Positions 51,637 to 63,700 of a DNA stretch of 64,000 nt are shown piece after piece. Both the position numbers and the translations under genes were made by a program. The stretch is from Tritrichomonas musculus (lineage: Eukaryota > Parabasalia > Tritrichomonadida > Tritrichomonadidae), in the NCBI GenBank assembly GCA_039105265.1, contig JAPFFF010000003.1:1674001-1738000 (forward strand). The letters run 5' to 3'. Position 1 is the stretch's first letter. The number at the start of each line of letters is the position of its first letter. The notes beneath the pieces were generated by a model, which worked only from the letters and a program-made list of their open reading frames with translations, searched no databases and was not told the DNA's origin.

Positions 51637-51954
51637 TTGCTAAAATTTTTTCCTTAAAACAAAAGGGGAAATATTGACCTTTTTTGATTGGCAAATCTCT
51701 TATAATTTTAATTTTTAAATATCTCTAAATAATCTATTGTTTAATAAATCGCTTTTTCTATTTTTAAATATTACAAAATGAATATTAATATAAAAAATAA
51801 TCAGGATTAAATAAATTTTTCAAAACAAAAAATCAACAAATTATTAAAGAGAGAATCTTTACAAAACATTTCACCTGAATATGTATGCTCTTTATTTTTA
51901 AATTTTAAATTACCAATTATGAAATATTTCACTTTTTTTAAAAACTGAAATCAA
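51637..51954. other. Intergenic DNA
   Basis: AT-rich 318-bp spacer between two minus-strand genes. Nothing recognised. Confidence 0.5.
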
Positions 51955-52332
51955 TTAATAAGTTCTGAATTGGGGTTCCTCCTCAACTAAATTAATATTG
52001 TCATTATCTTCATTTTTATTTTCTACTGTAAAGTTATAATCATTAATCATTGCTTCTTCTTGAATTGAATTTTGAACTTGGGGTTTAAGATTAACATCAA
52101 AAGATTCATCAAACAATACATTTTCATATGTTCTATGAAAATATTCAGATAAATCATTACAAATTTCATCTTGAGTAATTCCATAGTTTTGTTTTTCAGT
52201 TGTTGTTTTAGTAAATAATTTCTTTAATGGAGCAAATATAAATTGTCGGATGTCGAAATTTGAAATATGAGGACGAAAAACTGAAACTGATTCTTTAACA
52301 TCATCTCTTTGAGAATTTCCTTGATCATTCAT
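51955..52332 (-). CDS. Small hypothetical protein
   Basis: 125 residues from an ATG at 52332. Acidic overall. Residues ~20-75 look folded or helical (SNFDIRQFIFAPLKKLFTKT, then ITQDEICNDLSEYFHRTYEN); the rest is Asn/Asp/Glu-rich. No domain recognised. Codon use and composition look protein-like and the length is unusual for chance in this AT-rich DNA, so I keep it as a gene. Confidence 0.55.
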   Translation of the reverse strand: MNDQGNSQRDDVKESVSVFRPHISNFDIRQFIFAPLKKLFTKTTTEKQNYGITQDEICNDLSEYFHRTYENVLFDESFDVNLKPQVQNSIQEEAMINDYNFTVENKNEDNDNINLVEEEPQFRTY

Positions 52333-52739
52333 TACAAAATAAAATTTTCTGATATGTACGTTTACTCATCAAAAAATTCAAATATCTTTGAATTTTGTTA
52401 TCAAAATATTGAATATATTATACCATATTATATTGGTTAATATCCTATTTAAAACATAAAATTATAATAATTATTTTAAAAATAATAATGAAAAATATAT
52501 TTTATTTTTTCTTTTACTTATTAAATTCATATTTTTATAAGATTAAAAAAAATAATCAAAAAATAAAACATTAAAATCTTTCTCATCTCTTGAAGCTGGC
52601 TTTTTTTGCTTTTTTAATGAATTATTAATGATATAAATCATGTTTGATTTTCTCATTGAAATTTATGAAAGAATTGAAAATTGCTAAATCATTCAAAAAG
52701 TTTGTGATGTTCAAAATCTTCAACAATTCGTGAAACATC
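52333..52739. other. Divergent intergenic DNA
   Basis: AT-rich 407-bp region between two divergently transcribed genes. It must contain both promoters. No longer frame or RNA seen. Confidence 0.5.
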
Positions 52740-53822
52740 ATGCCACCTCGACGATCACGATCTAGTTTGAGACGTAAACCAGTTGATCAAGAAAAAGAAA
52801 ATGCAATAAAGCAAATGAAAGAAAACTTTGACAAACAACTTCAAGAATTAATGAAATTGTATGATGATGTTGACACAAATATTATTTTTAAATGCAAACA
52901 TCCTCTTGAAATTTTGAGTAATGAAATCGATGAAGAAAGAGGTCGGAATAAAGTAGCAACATTAACTCCAATACAAAGAGCAATCACCTTTTGCATCCAG
53001 CATAATGGTGGATCAGCAACAGACGATGAAGTTCTTGCCTTTATTCATAGATTTTGGTCAATTATTGTTGCATATGGCCAACGTGGAGATAATGGTATTA
53101 CTTACCAATACACAAAACCTATAGACAAAAGAGTTCTTCACATTAATTTTTCCACTGCTAAAATTGACAATCGACCATTATTTATCAAAATTGAAGAAAA
53201 TCGATATAAATTAAATGCTCCAATAAATAATGGTTCCACAAAGAATGAAAACAAATCCATTGGCTCTATCGACTCTACTAACAACACTGACAACAGTTCT
53301 ATTAAATCATCTTCATCCAGTCAATCTGCATCAGATAGTTCAAGATCTTCTCAAAGAATTTCAATGAATTCGCGCAACATGAATTCTCGCAATTATAATT
53401 CAAATTCATCAAATACAAACTCAAATAGTTACAGTATAAATGCAAGATCGTCAACGCGCTTAGGTTTCAATAACAATTCACGCGATTCTACTGCTTTTCA
53501 AGATAAAATTATCGAAATTTTAAAAAGTGCAAAAAATCAATCTTTGACGATTGATGAAATTATTAATAAAGCAAAAGAACTTGAAAGCAACGAAGAATTT
53601 TACCCAAATTTATCTCTTGAGAAAAGAGTGAAGTGCTGTCTTGAAATGAAAAAAATTGTAAAAGAAGTGGTTTACGATGAAAATACATTGAAATGGTCAA
53701 TTCAAACAAAACCAATTGAAAAACAAAAAAATTCTCTACCAAAAGAACTCAAAGGTGTGAGAATTAGAGAAATGTCTGTTAATGAGCTTTGGAGTTTACT
53801 TAAGGAAAAAAGAATTTATTAG
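52740..53822 (+). CDS. Basic protein with two possible winged-helix domains
   Basis: 360 residues from an ATG at 52740. It starts with an Arg-rich stretch (PPRRSRSSLRRK) that could be a nuclear signal. Residues ~75-160 (TPIQRAITFCIQHNGGSATD, DEVLAFIHRFWSII, then RPLFIKIEENRYKLN) look like a winged-helix or HARE-HTH fold: helix, helix, then a beta wing ending in a basic strand. A Ser/Asn-rich linker (~165-255) follows. A second helical domain (~258-325: DKIIEILKSAKNQSLTIDEI, NKAKELESNEEF) has similar helix-turn-helix spacing and ends with a TLKWSIQ strand. This suggests a nuclear DNA- or chromatin-binding protein, inferred from fold pattern only. Confidence 0.65.
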   Translation: MPPRRSRSSLRRKPVDQEKENAIKQMKENFDKQLQELMKLYDDVDTNIIFKCKHPLEILSNEIDEERGRNKVATLTPIQRAITFCIQHNGGSATDDEVLAFIHRFWSIIVAYGQRGDNGITYQYTKPIDKRVLHINFSTAKIDNRPLFIKIEENRYKLNAPINNGSTKNENKSIGSIDSTNNTDNSSIKSSSSSQSASDSSRSSQRISMNSRNMNSRNYNSNSSNTNSNSYSINARSSTRLGFNNNSRDSTAFQDKIIEILKSAKNQSLTIDEIINKAKELESNEEFYPNLSLEKRVKCCLEMKKIVKEVVYDENTLKWSIQTKPIEKQKNSLPKELKGVRIREMSVNELWSLLKEKRIY

Positions 53823-54419
53823 CTTCTATATTGTAGAGTATCTGTTTATTAATTAGGTAATATAAATAAATTAAGTGTTTTAATTTCTTTGAAATTCATT
53901 TTTTTTTTTTTTTTTTTATTATTGACAAATCACAAAAAAATTGATATTTACAAGTTAAAAAAAAAAAAAAAAATTGACAAGAATCAAATTATGATATTGT
54001 TGAGTTGTCTAGCAAACACATTTTGGATTTCATTATCTATTATATAAGATAAAAGTGAAGCAAAATATATAGTTATAACGATTTTTACTTTTATACATAT
54101 TTTTTCTATTTCAATAATAAAAAATTTGAAATAAAAAACAATCTTTTTTTGTGCATTAATTACCATTGTAAATGATAATGAATTATATTAGGGTTTAATT
54201 ACTTGGTTTTGATTATAGATTGAGAAATACAAGAAAAATGAAGGGTGGTTTAGAATTATGATAATTTAATTTTTCTATGGATCTTATCAAAAGTCATAAG
54301 TAATACATTCAAAAAGGTTTTTTCATCTTCTATTTTTCTGAATATTAACGAATTTTTCTATCAATTTTATATTTTGGTTTTTATAAAAGAGTATTTCTAT
54401 TTTATTACTTTGGAAATTT
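53823..54419. other. Intergenic DNA with opposed T and A tracts
   Basis: Contains a T tract of ~17 at about 53899-53917 and, ~40 bp on, an A tract of ~16 at about 53957-53972, which could pair as a hairpin. Minus-strand 60-codon frame at 53984-54166 is compositional noise. No gene or kinase remnant seen upstream of the next gene. Confidence 0.45.
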
Positions 54420-55886
54420 ATGAATTCTGACGAACCTATCAATTTATCAAATCTAAAAGATCCTAATAAACCAATATTTATTCAAGAATTGAAATGCTCG
54501 TTTCTGAATCTTACTTCTTCTCAAGAGCAAGATTTTTTTTCAATTTTGCTTTCTCATTTTCAGAATCCGTTATTAACAGTAGACACTGGACGCATAATAC
54601 TTGCTGCAATTTATAAGTTTTTATCACAACCAATTCGGCCGATTAATTTTCAGAAATTTATTTTAAAAATGCCTTTTTCAAATCCTAATTATTTAATTCA
54701 AATTTTAGATATTCTTTACGCACTCGCAGAACAGGATCCAAACCTTTTTACAAAAGATTTATCATTTAAATTTAAGTCATTGATTAGACAAACCCCCAAA
54801 AAATGTCTTACAATACTTGCTATTTTAACTTCTAATTATAGACAATTTGAAGATCCTTGGCCAATGTGCGATCTTTTATTTCAATGTAAAAATTCTTTTA
54901 TCATTGATTGCCCAGATGATTACATAACAGTCATGGTAACATTATGCAAAAAAGATCCTTCATTTTTAAAAGCTCGTGGATCTCTTTGCTGGTCAAGAAT
55001 TTGCTCTATTCTACAGAGCAGTACAAATGAAAAAGTTACTTTTACAGCTTATTATGGCATTTGCAAACTTATTGATCTAAAATCTGATAATTTTGATTAT
55101 AGTCTTCTTCCTTATGAAAAAATCTTCAATCATTTTGAAAAGAAAATTTATCAATCAACAATCATCTCACTTTATCTTCGAGTTCTTCCATTACCAAATG
55201 ATCCAAATATTGCACAAATAATTTTAATTTTATTGAATCTTGCTAAGAGTTCGATAAAGGCAACTTTAATTCTTAGTCATCTTTCAGATAATCAAAAAAT
55301 GGCGTCTTTGATTTTAGATAATAAAAGATGGTTAGCTACCCAAATACCTACTCAAAATGATACAACTAGATTATTAATAGCCATAATGAGACATGAAAAT
55401 TTGAGAGCTAAAATAATCAACATTCCGGAATTTCTAACTTTTTTGAGAAATTCAGTAAGTGAAGAAAATTCAAACTTTTTTGTAACAATACCAATGATTA
55501 TAAGAAGAATTCATATAAACGAAAATTTTGTAAATAATATGGCAGATAAAAATATAATTCAACTCTTTGTTACTCGAGCAAACTCAATGACAGATTATAA
55601 TCAAATCAATTCGATGCTTCTTCTTTTTGACACTTTAACGAGCATTAATTTTTTAGACAAGATTCCAAATTTCGATAATATTTGCAATTTTTTATCAAAA
55701 ATCATCAAACTTTCAAATGAAACATCAATAAACGCAGCAAAAGTTGCCATACATTATACTCAATTTCAAAATTGTATAAAATGCTTTAAGAAAAATGAAG
55801 TTGACACTTTTTTATCTGAAATAGATGATGATGAGTTATCAAAAGCATCGAAAAAATTAAGAAAAATTTTATTATCAACAAATTAA
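54420..55886 (+). CDS. Helical-repeat protein, kinase-less paralogue of the nearby TKL kinase tail
   Basis: 488 residues from an ATG at 54420, predicted to be alpha-helical ARM/HEAT-like throughout. It aligns by eye with the C-terminal ~470 residues of the TKL kinase at 46.7-49.2 kb. Shared landmarks are 'L.DP.KP.(Y/F)I..L' at the start (residues ~10-22 here), NKRWLATQIPTQNDTTRLL against DKWMTAKLPTVHNTFRLF, and SNFFVTIPMIIRRIHINENF against DLFLYTCLPSILRRSNLDLD. No kinase domain precedes it: the ATG lies right at the module start and ~600 bp upstream is non-coding. It may act as a free-standing scaffold or as a regulator competing with the kinase tail. Function unknown. Confidence 0.75.
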   Translation: MNSDEPINLSNLKDPNKPIFIQELKCSFLNLTSSQEQDFFSILLSHFQNPLLTVDTGRIILAAIYKFLSQPIRPINFQKFILKMPFSNPNYLIQILDILYALAEQDPNLFTKDLSFKFKSLIRQTPKKCLTILAILTSNYRQFEDPWPMCDLLFQCKNSFIIDCPDDYITVMVTLCKKDPSFLKARGSLCWSRICSILQSSTNEKVTFTAYYGICKLIDLKSDNFDYSLLPYEKIFNHFEKKIYQSTIISLYLRVLPLPNDPNIAQIILILLNLAKSSIKATLILSHLSDNQKMASLILDNKRWLATQIPTQNDTTRLLIAIMRHENLRAKIINIPEFLTFLRNSVSEENSNFFVTIPMIIRRIHINENFVNNMADKNIIQLFVTRANSMTDYNQINSMLLLFDTLTSINFLDKIPNFDNICNFLSKIIKLSNETSINAAKVAIHYTQFQNCIKCFKKNEVDTFLSEIDDDELSKASKKLRKILLSTN

Positions 55887-56512
55887 TTAGATATACCATG
55901 ATATAGAATATAATTTAGATACATTACTGTTTTTAGCGGTGATTAATTTATATTATTAAATAACTTGTTATTTAAAATATTGAATACTTTTTAATTTTGT
56001 TATTTTTAATGAATATAACCTTCTATTCCCAAAAGGAAAATATTTATAGTTATGTATTGTCATTGTTTCTAGAATTTTTTTTTGATGATTATATATTTTT
56101 TTGAATAACAGTTAACTAGATGCATTTAAGCATGCTCATCAATTTCATTAAAAATTTAAAGAACTTTGGCAATTCTTTGATTTTGAAAGCTTTTCATATT
56201 CTCAAATCAATTTAGTTATAAAATTTATCTTTATAAATAGAATTGCAGAAAATCCATTTGATCTTGTTTTATACCATAAGAGTTTCTGGCAATGAGAATT
56301 TCATTTCATTTCATTAAAAGCTTATTTCAATATATTTTTCTATCATAATATATTATTATATATTACTATTAAAAAAAACTCTTGCAAAGAAAAAATTTTT
56401 ATTTCTTACATATGCATAAATTAATAATATCATATATAAATTTAATAATGAAAAATAATATAATAATGTAAAACAAATAATACTTTCCAATCAACCGCGA
56501 ATAAAAAATAAA
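55887..56512. other. Convergent intergenic DNA
   Basis: AT-rich 626-bp region between the stops of two convergent genes. No feature beyond low-complexity A/T. Confidence 0.5.
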
Positions 56513-57100
56513 TTAGCATGGACATGAAAAGCCCGACTTTTCATTTAATTTAATTTGGTTATTTGTCTGGTCTTGAGATGCTTTTTCAGTTTGTGTATCA
56601 TATACTTGCTGCGCAATTAATTGAAGAAGACTATCAATACATGATCCCAATTTTGCACTTGTCTCCAAAAATTGAGCATGGATCTCATTGGCATATTGCT
56701 GACCTTCATCAGAAGAAATTTGCCTTTCACTTTCCATGTCAGATTTATTACCAACAACAATTTTAAAAACAGTTGGAGCTTTATCTTGCAAAGAATTAAC
56801 AAAGTAATCAAGAATTTTAAAAGATTGCCTATCTTTGATCGAATAAACTAAAACAGCGCCTCTTGCATCACGAAAAAACATTGGTATTAGAGATCTATAT
56901 TTTTCATCACCTGCAGTATCCCATATTTGAAGTTTTATAGTTGATTCATTAATTTGAATTGTTTTTGAAACGTAATTTCCACCTACAGTTGGCGAAAATT
57001 GATCATTAAAAGATCCTGTCAATGCCCAATTGGATATTGTTGTTTTTCCAACACCACTATCACCAAGTAGAATAATTTTGGCATTAATTTCATTGTTCAT
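56513..57100 (-). CDS. Rab-family small GTPase with Asp at the catalytic Gln position
   Basis: 195 residues from the first ATG, at 57100 (the frame opens three codons earlier only at a TTG). G-box motifs are all present: GDSGVGKTT (P-loop, ~12-20), PTVGGNY (switch I with the essential Thr), WDTAGDEKYRS (switch II), VGNKSD (base recognition) and ETSAK. It ends in SCPC, a CxC-type double-prenylation site used by Rabs. The usual switch II is WDTAGQE; here the Gln that positions the hydrolytic water is Asp (residue ~65, codon GAT at 56906-56908). It is likely membrane-attached in endosomal or secretory traffic. The subfamily resembles Rab5/Rab22-like proteins but is not certain. Confidence 0.9.
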   Translation of the reverse strand: MNNEINAKIILLGDSGVGKTTISNWALTGSFNDQFSPTVGGNYVSKTIQINESTIKLQIWDTAGDEKYRSLIPMFFRDARGAVLVYSIKDRQSFKILDYFVNSLQDKAPTVFKIVVGNKSDMESERQISSDEGQQYANEIHAQFLETSAKLGSCIDSLLQLIAQQVYDTQTEKASQDQTNNQIKLNEKSGFSCPC

Positions 57101-57793
57101 GAGTAACAATATTTTAGACGATCAATTATTTATCAAAAAGTTCTAGGAGTTCCAAAGTTATGTTGATTTTGTGCAATTTGATTTTGGCTGATTTTCATTT
57201 GATTCTTTTCCTTATTCATCAAAAAAATGTTTCAAATTTATTTTATATGCATTTTTACTTGATAATTCTGTTTTTTATAGATATCGTTGTTTCTTTTTCC
57301 AATAATTTTGGACAAAAACTGCTTTTTATTCGAAATTCACTGAAATAACAAAATGATGAAGTTATATATCCTCAAGAATCGCTATTTCTTCTAGATTCTG
57401 TTTTTATTAAATATTTTTAAAATATGATATTATAAAAAAATTCTTACAACAACAAATACATAAATATCATAATTGCCCGAAAAAATATAAAGAAAACATT
57501 ATATTGCATCTAGTATCCTCATTAAAATTAAAACATTGAATAAAATTTAAATGCTAAACGTACATAAAACTTTTAAAAAGTTGATCTTTTTGAATTTTTT
57601 TTTGAATTACCTCAAAATGGTTTTTGAATTTTGAATTTGTATATTCATTTAAATTTGAATATAAATCAGATTTTTATAAAATTTTCCCAAATTGAACAAC
57701 CCAAATAAATCATCTCCTCATAACAATTCTTTAAGGAAAGATCCTTTAAAGTCCAATTTCAATCAAAAAGTTAGCTCTCCGACAGATATTTCA
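57101..57793. other. Divergent intergenic DNA
   Basis: AT-rich region between the Rab gene and the giant terminal gene. A 62-codon hydrophobic frame at 57160-57348 is made of Leu/Ile/Phe codons expected in T-rich DNA and is not supported. The stretch 57680-57793 is in frame with, and reads like, an N-terminal extension of the next gene but has no ATG. Confidence 0.45.
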
Positions 57794-60700
57794 ATGAAAA
57801 ATTCAAAATATCAATCTTCATCGTATATAATTAATACTTTTCGATATCAACTTAACGAAATACACAAAGAAATCATATTATTTTCAAAAATGTACGAAAT
57901 ATTTCCAAAAACAGACGATTTAATCATTAAATTACAAGATCAAATTGTTAAAATTTTAAATTCAATTGAGAAAATTAATTCTTCTTCAGATCAAAACGGA
58001 AATTATATCAAGAGATTTTTAAGGCGGTGGGATATTTTTTCCAATTTTTTTGAAGGCTTAGATAATTTAGATGATTTTCAGCAGTCTATTCATTTTTTTA
58101 TTCAGCAACTAAAAAGGGCTGAAAAATCAATGCATATAGCCGAACAGTCAATTAATATAAATGGTGATGTTCAATCTCAATTTTTAAATTTATACAAGGA
58201 TTTCGAAAATATTTTGTCAACCTTTCAAGAGGCTTATTCAACAGGACATATTCGCTATGCATACAAATATTTTAATATTTTTTTTGATACTTTTAATCAA
58301 ACTTTTCAACCTATTTTCGAGAATGCAACAACTAATCGCTTTTTATATAGTGTATCATGCTTAGAAAAAGTAAAATGCTCACTCGATGGCTTATTCTACT
58401 CCAATAAAATGAAATCAAAAATGAAATCTGATTTTAATTCACTCAACCAAAAAGTTCAAGCTATTCTATCAAAAAATTCGAATACAGAAAGCACTGAAAA
58501 TAATTATGAAAATATCTCTACTAATCCAGATCAAGAAAATATAGATGATTTATCATTACCGACTAATAATACTAATTTATTGACTTCTAATAAAAATAAT
58601 TTACCAATCCCTGATAATAATAAATTATCAATTCCAAATAATTACATAAAACAAACAGAAGAACAAAAACATAATAGTAAACAGCGCAATAAATCACTAT
58701 TACCTTCTATTTTAAAATCAGATTCATCAATATCCACAGAATTAAATTATATTGAATTAAGTTCTGATTCTTCTTCTGATATGATTGATGAGCCGCCAGC
58801 ACCAAAACCAAAAATGCTATTTTTGAATAAATGGAAGAAAAATATTACAGAAAAAGACAAAACTCAAGATGATATCAATATTAACAGTATAGATGCAAAT
58901 TCAGCAAAATCGCATCAAAAACACAATACAAATATTAATGATATTCAAAATCTTCCTCAGCAATCCACTAACATTATGACTAACGAAGATATAGAAGCAA
59001 TAAAAATCGATGCATCAAAGCCAATACTCCCTAACAATAAGAAGTCATCAACATTAAAAAGCAGTGATGAACAATTTTTACCAACTCGCGATATCAAAAA
59101 TCCTAAATCATCGAAAACAAGAGACAACAAAAATCCAAGTATATCTAAAGGTCAGGATAATGAATTGTTTAAACAGTTATATAACAAAGAAAATAAAAAT
59201 TCAACATTACAAAAAGATGAAAACATAAAACTACCAATAATTAATGATAACCCAGTAGTACCAAATGCACAAAGTAAAGATAATTTAGTAAAACCAGACC
59301 AAACGTCAAATGTTGATAACAAAGATCCAATTTATAAAACTAATGACAAAGTAAAATCACCCAACCAAAAAAGCAAAGATAATTCTATTATTTTAAATCA
59401 ACCAATACAAAATGATGATCTTTCAAAATCATTAAGACAGCAAAATAAAGAAAATCTAAATATCCCAAACCCTCGAAGCAAAGTAAATTCTAGATCATCA
59501 AAGCGAATAACTAAAGATAATGTTGAAATTCCTATTTTACAAATTGGAGAAAAATCAAGAGTACCAAATTTACCAAACAAAGATAGTCCAAATACATCAA
59601 ATATATTGAACAAACAAAATTCCAAAGCTTCACCATTACGAAACGAAGAAATTTCAAAATTACAAAAGGAAGAAAACAACGAATATTCAATTAATTCAAG
59701 TCCTCAAAGCAAAGACAATTCAAAAATACCTAAACATATAATTAATAACGATGATACAAAAATATCGCCTGAATTAAACAAGGATAATCAGCAATTATTG
59801 AATTCACCAAGTAAAACTAATTCTCGAAGGAGCAAAGAAAGCCCTAAATCATTAAAAATTCAAAATAACTCAAATTTGCACAGGCAAAAAGCTGACGACG
59901 ATTCTTATATTCAAAACTTGCAAGTTGAAGGAAATAATTTATCACAGATTAAAGATAACATAGGACGATCGAACTTACAAAGCAAAAACGATTCAAAAAT
60001 TCCAAAACATCAAACTATTAAAGATGATTTCAACGAAGAAGATACAAATCTAATAGATCAACCAAGTAGGAGAAACAAAAATAACCAAAAATCTCCTAAT
60101 CAACAAATAAATCGTCCAGAATTACAAAATAACGAAAAAGAAAAATTATTAGACAATAGTCCTGTTGTTTCTAGTCCAAGAAGCAAGGGAAGTTCGAGAT
60201 CATCTAGACGACAAATAAACGATTCTGATTTACAAAACATTGAAAATTCAAAGCAATCAAATCAATCAAGTCCAAGAAGTAGAAATAGCTCAAGCTCATT
60301 TAAACGTCAAATAAATGAACCAGAAACACAAAACGATGATAATACAAAATTATTAATCGAACAAAACAACGATGACTCACATATATCTAGCCCAAGAAAT
60401 AAGGATAGTTCAAAATCCTCTAAGCGTCGAACCAATCGATCTGAAGTTCAAAATCAACAAAATCAAGATAATTTAGTTTCTTCAAACTCAAGAAGTAAAG
60501 AAAGTTCAGGAACATTAAAACGACAAGATAATATTATTTTCAATGAATTAGAAAAACAGAATGAAGAAAATTCAAGAAGCAACGAAAGATCACGAAGATA
60601 TCACAATAGACAACAAAACGATGAATCATATCCATCGTATTCAGTCCAGTATTCTGATCCAAGAGAAAAGAGACATAGGCACGATCGTATAGTTCATTCA

Positions 60701-63700
60701 CCAACATCACTTCAAAAAGAAGAAAAAATTTACTCTGAATCCGGCCAATATGTCTATAGCAACGAAACCGAAGAAAACAATACCAGCAGTGAATACCAAC
60801 TGCAACATCGTCGTCGCCGTCGTAGACATCAAAATAGAATAGAAAGTGATGAAATAAACAGTAATGAATCATCCATTCAAAAAGAAAACGATTACAATGA
60901 CCGTTATTATGATACAACTTCATATGAGGTTACACAGACATCTTATCAAGAAGTTGCAGAAGAAGAAGAAGAAGATAATCTAGATGAAAATCGCCAAAAT
61001 GAAGTTGTCGTTTATCAGCGGCCCGATAGCAGAATTTCTAACAGCTCTTCACTCAGTATTCATCAAGAAGCTGTTAGTATCAAAGGTAGCAAAAATTATA
61101 ATTATGAATCTTCAGAATATGTTCCTTATACTTTATCTGAGGAAAATAATCGATCATTACTTACTGATTCTTCAAGTTACACTTCCTCTTACGTTGCTCC
61201 CCCTCGTCCTCGCCATCATCGACGGAGACATCATCGTCATCATACAAATGACGAATCATCTAATGATGAAGAAAATGCTGATCAATATAAAAGGTTTGAA
61301 AATCAAAATTCATCTTCAAGCGCTCAAATTAATTCTATTTTCAATGAAGATAATACTGCTAATATAAACGATGATAAAAATAAACAAGAGAAAAAAAATT
61401 CACCTCGATTCAATTTTACTTCTCAATATGAATCAATTCCACCAAAAGCTATTCTTGAATTTGTAAGTTACACTTTGGCTGATTGTCCTCCAAGATTAAG
61501 ATCTAAATCGAGCTTTATCTTTGACTTTTCCACAGCTGGTTTTCAGAAAAGAGGTTTTGGTCAACAAAATCAATATGTTATTAATGCTAATATTGAGGGA
61601 AATGAAATAATCAATAATGATGCCAGTAAAGAAGAAGAAGCAAAAAGTAATATTTCAAATAACAAAGTTTTGAATGATAATACAAAAGAAGAATCAAACG
61701 ACGAAATTAAAGAAAAACAAGAAGCTAATGAATTAACAGTTAATCAAAAAGAAGAACTACAAGATAAACAAACTGAAGATTCACAAATTAATCAAGATGA
61801 ACAACAAAATAAACAAAGCGAAGAACAAAAAGAAGATAATCAAGAAAAAGAGCAAAAACAAGAAATACAAAATGAAAATATAGAATTAATAGAAGAGCCA
61901 AAAGAAGAACAAAAAGAAGAATCACTAAATATTACTACAATTGAACAGAAAGAAGAAACATCTATTATCCCAACAATAGAACAAGAAGAAGAAACATCTA
62001 ATATTCCAAACGTCGAACAAAAAGAAGAATTGCCCAATATCCCTACAATTGAACAAAAAGAAGAACAACAAGAAGGTCAAACAGCAAATGAAAATGAAGA
62101 AACGCAAAATGAACAAAATGCCAAATCTAAAGAAATTTTGGTAAACACACAAGCGAATGAACCAAAAGAAGATTTATCAACCAATATTTCTGAACAATCA
62201 AATGAAAAAGAAAATCAAGAACCAAAAGAAGCTGAACAAGAAACAATCCCAGCAAATGCTGATGTTTCTAACAATACTCAAGACGAATTGTTGTTAAAAG
62301 AACCACAAAATGAACAAGATGAAGGAAAAACAACAAATCAAACCGAAGAATCAAAGGAATTACCAGACGAAGTCACAAATCAATTAAATAATCAACAAAA
62401 TGAAGAAGACATAAATAATCAAGCCGAATCTTCAAAATCTCCAGCTCTATTGCTTGTTCAATACAACTTCTCTGTTAATAAAGCTGAAGAAGAAAAAATC
62501 GAAATTATAAATGATAACAATCCTTCAAATCATGATGAAATTACAGATAAAAATGTAATTCATGATAATGAAGAAAGTAATCAAAATAATGAATTAGAGA
62601 TCAAAGCAGTTAATGACTTTGAAGTTCTCCATTTTGATGAAAAAGAGAATAAACAGACTAAAGAAGACACAAACAAACCAACTAATGAAGAGCAAAACGG
62701 AAACTCAAATGATCTAGCCATTAACACAACAAATGATTTTGAAGTCCAACTTTTCAGTGAAAATGAAAGCAAACAAAATCAAGAAGAAAATAAAACAAAC
62801 AAATCAAAAAATGAAGACGAAAATATAATAAACAAATCAAATAATGAAGAATCTAATGAATTAAAAATTAATCAAACAAATGATTTTGAATTCATACAAT
62901 TTGAAAATGAAGATGAAAAAAATTCAAAAAAAGAAGGAGAATCAGAAAACAACAAATTAAATAAAGAAGAAGATATCAACTCACCAAATGGACTCGAAAT
63001 TAAGACAACAAACGATTTCGAATATCTGCAATTTAGTGAAGAAGGAAATAAACAAACAAAAAAAGAAGAAAATAATCTTGCTGATGAAAACCTAAACAAG
63101 TCATCAAATGAACTTGAAATCAACACAACAAATGACTTTGAATATCCTAAAAAGAAAGAAGAAGAAAAGCAACCCGACAACCAACCAACCAAATCATCAA
63201 ATGAATTACAAATTAACTCAACAAATGATTTTGAACTTAAAAATTTAAGCGAAGAAGAAAAGAAAAAAGCTAAAAAAGAAGACAAAAATCAGTTTGTTTA
63301 TTTGACAAATAAAACAAACAACGAATTAGAAATTAATTCAACAAATGATTTTGAACTTAAGGATTTTAATGAAGAAGAAAAGGAAAAAGCTAAAAAAGAA
63401 GATAAAAATCAGTTTGTTTATTTGACAAATAAGACAAACATCGAATTAGAAATTAATTCAACAAATGATTTTGAACTTAAGGATTTTAGCGAGGAAGAAA
63501 AGAAACAAAATGAAAAACAAGTTGCCGAAGAACTTAACAAGTCTTCTAATGAACTGCATATTAATACAACAAATGACTTCGAACTTCTTCGATTTGACAG
63601 CTCTGATAATCAAAAAGCAAAAGAAGAAAATCCAAAAAAATCATCAAATGAACTTCAAATAAACGCAACAAACGACTTCCAAATAAATCAATTTATTAGT

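Noticed and set aside
57160-57348. 62-codon hydrophobic frame between the Rab gene and the giant gene
   Set aside because: Leu/Ile/Phe-rich from T-rich DNA, with no signal-peptide/domain structure or context support.
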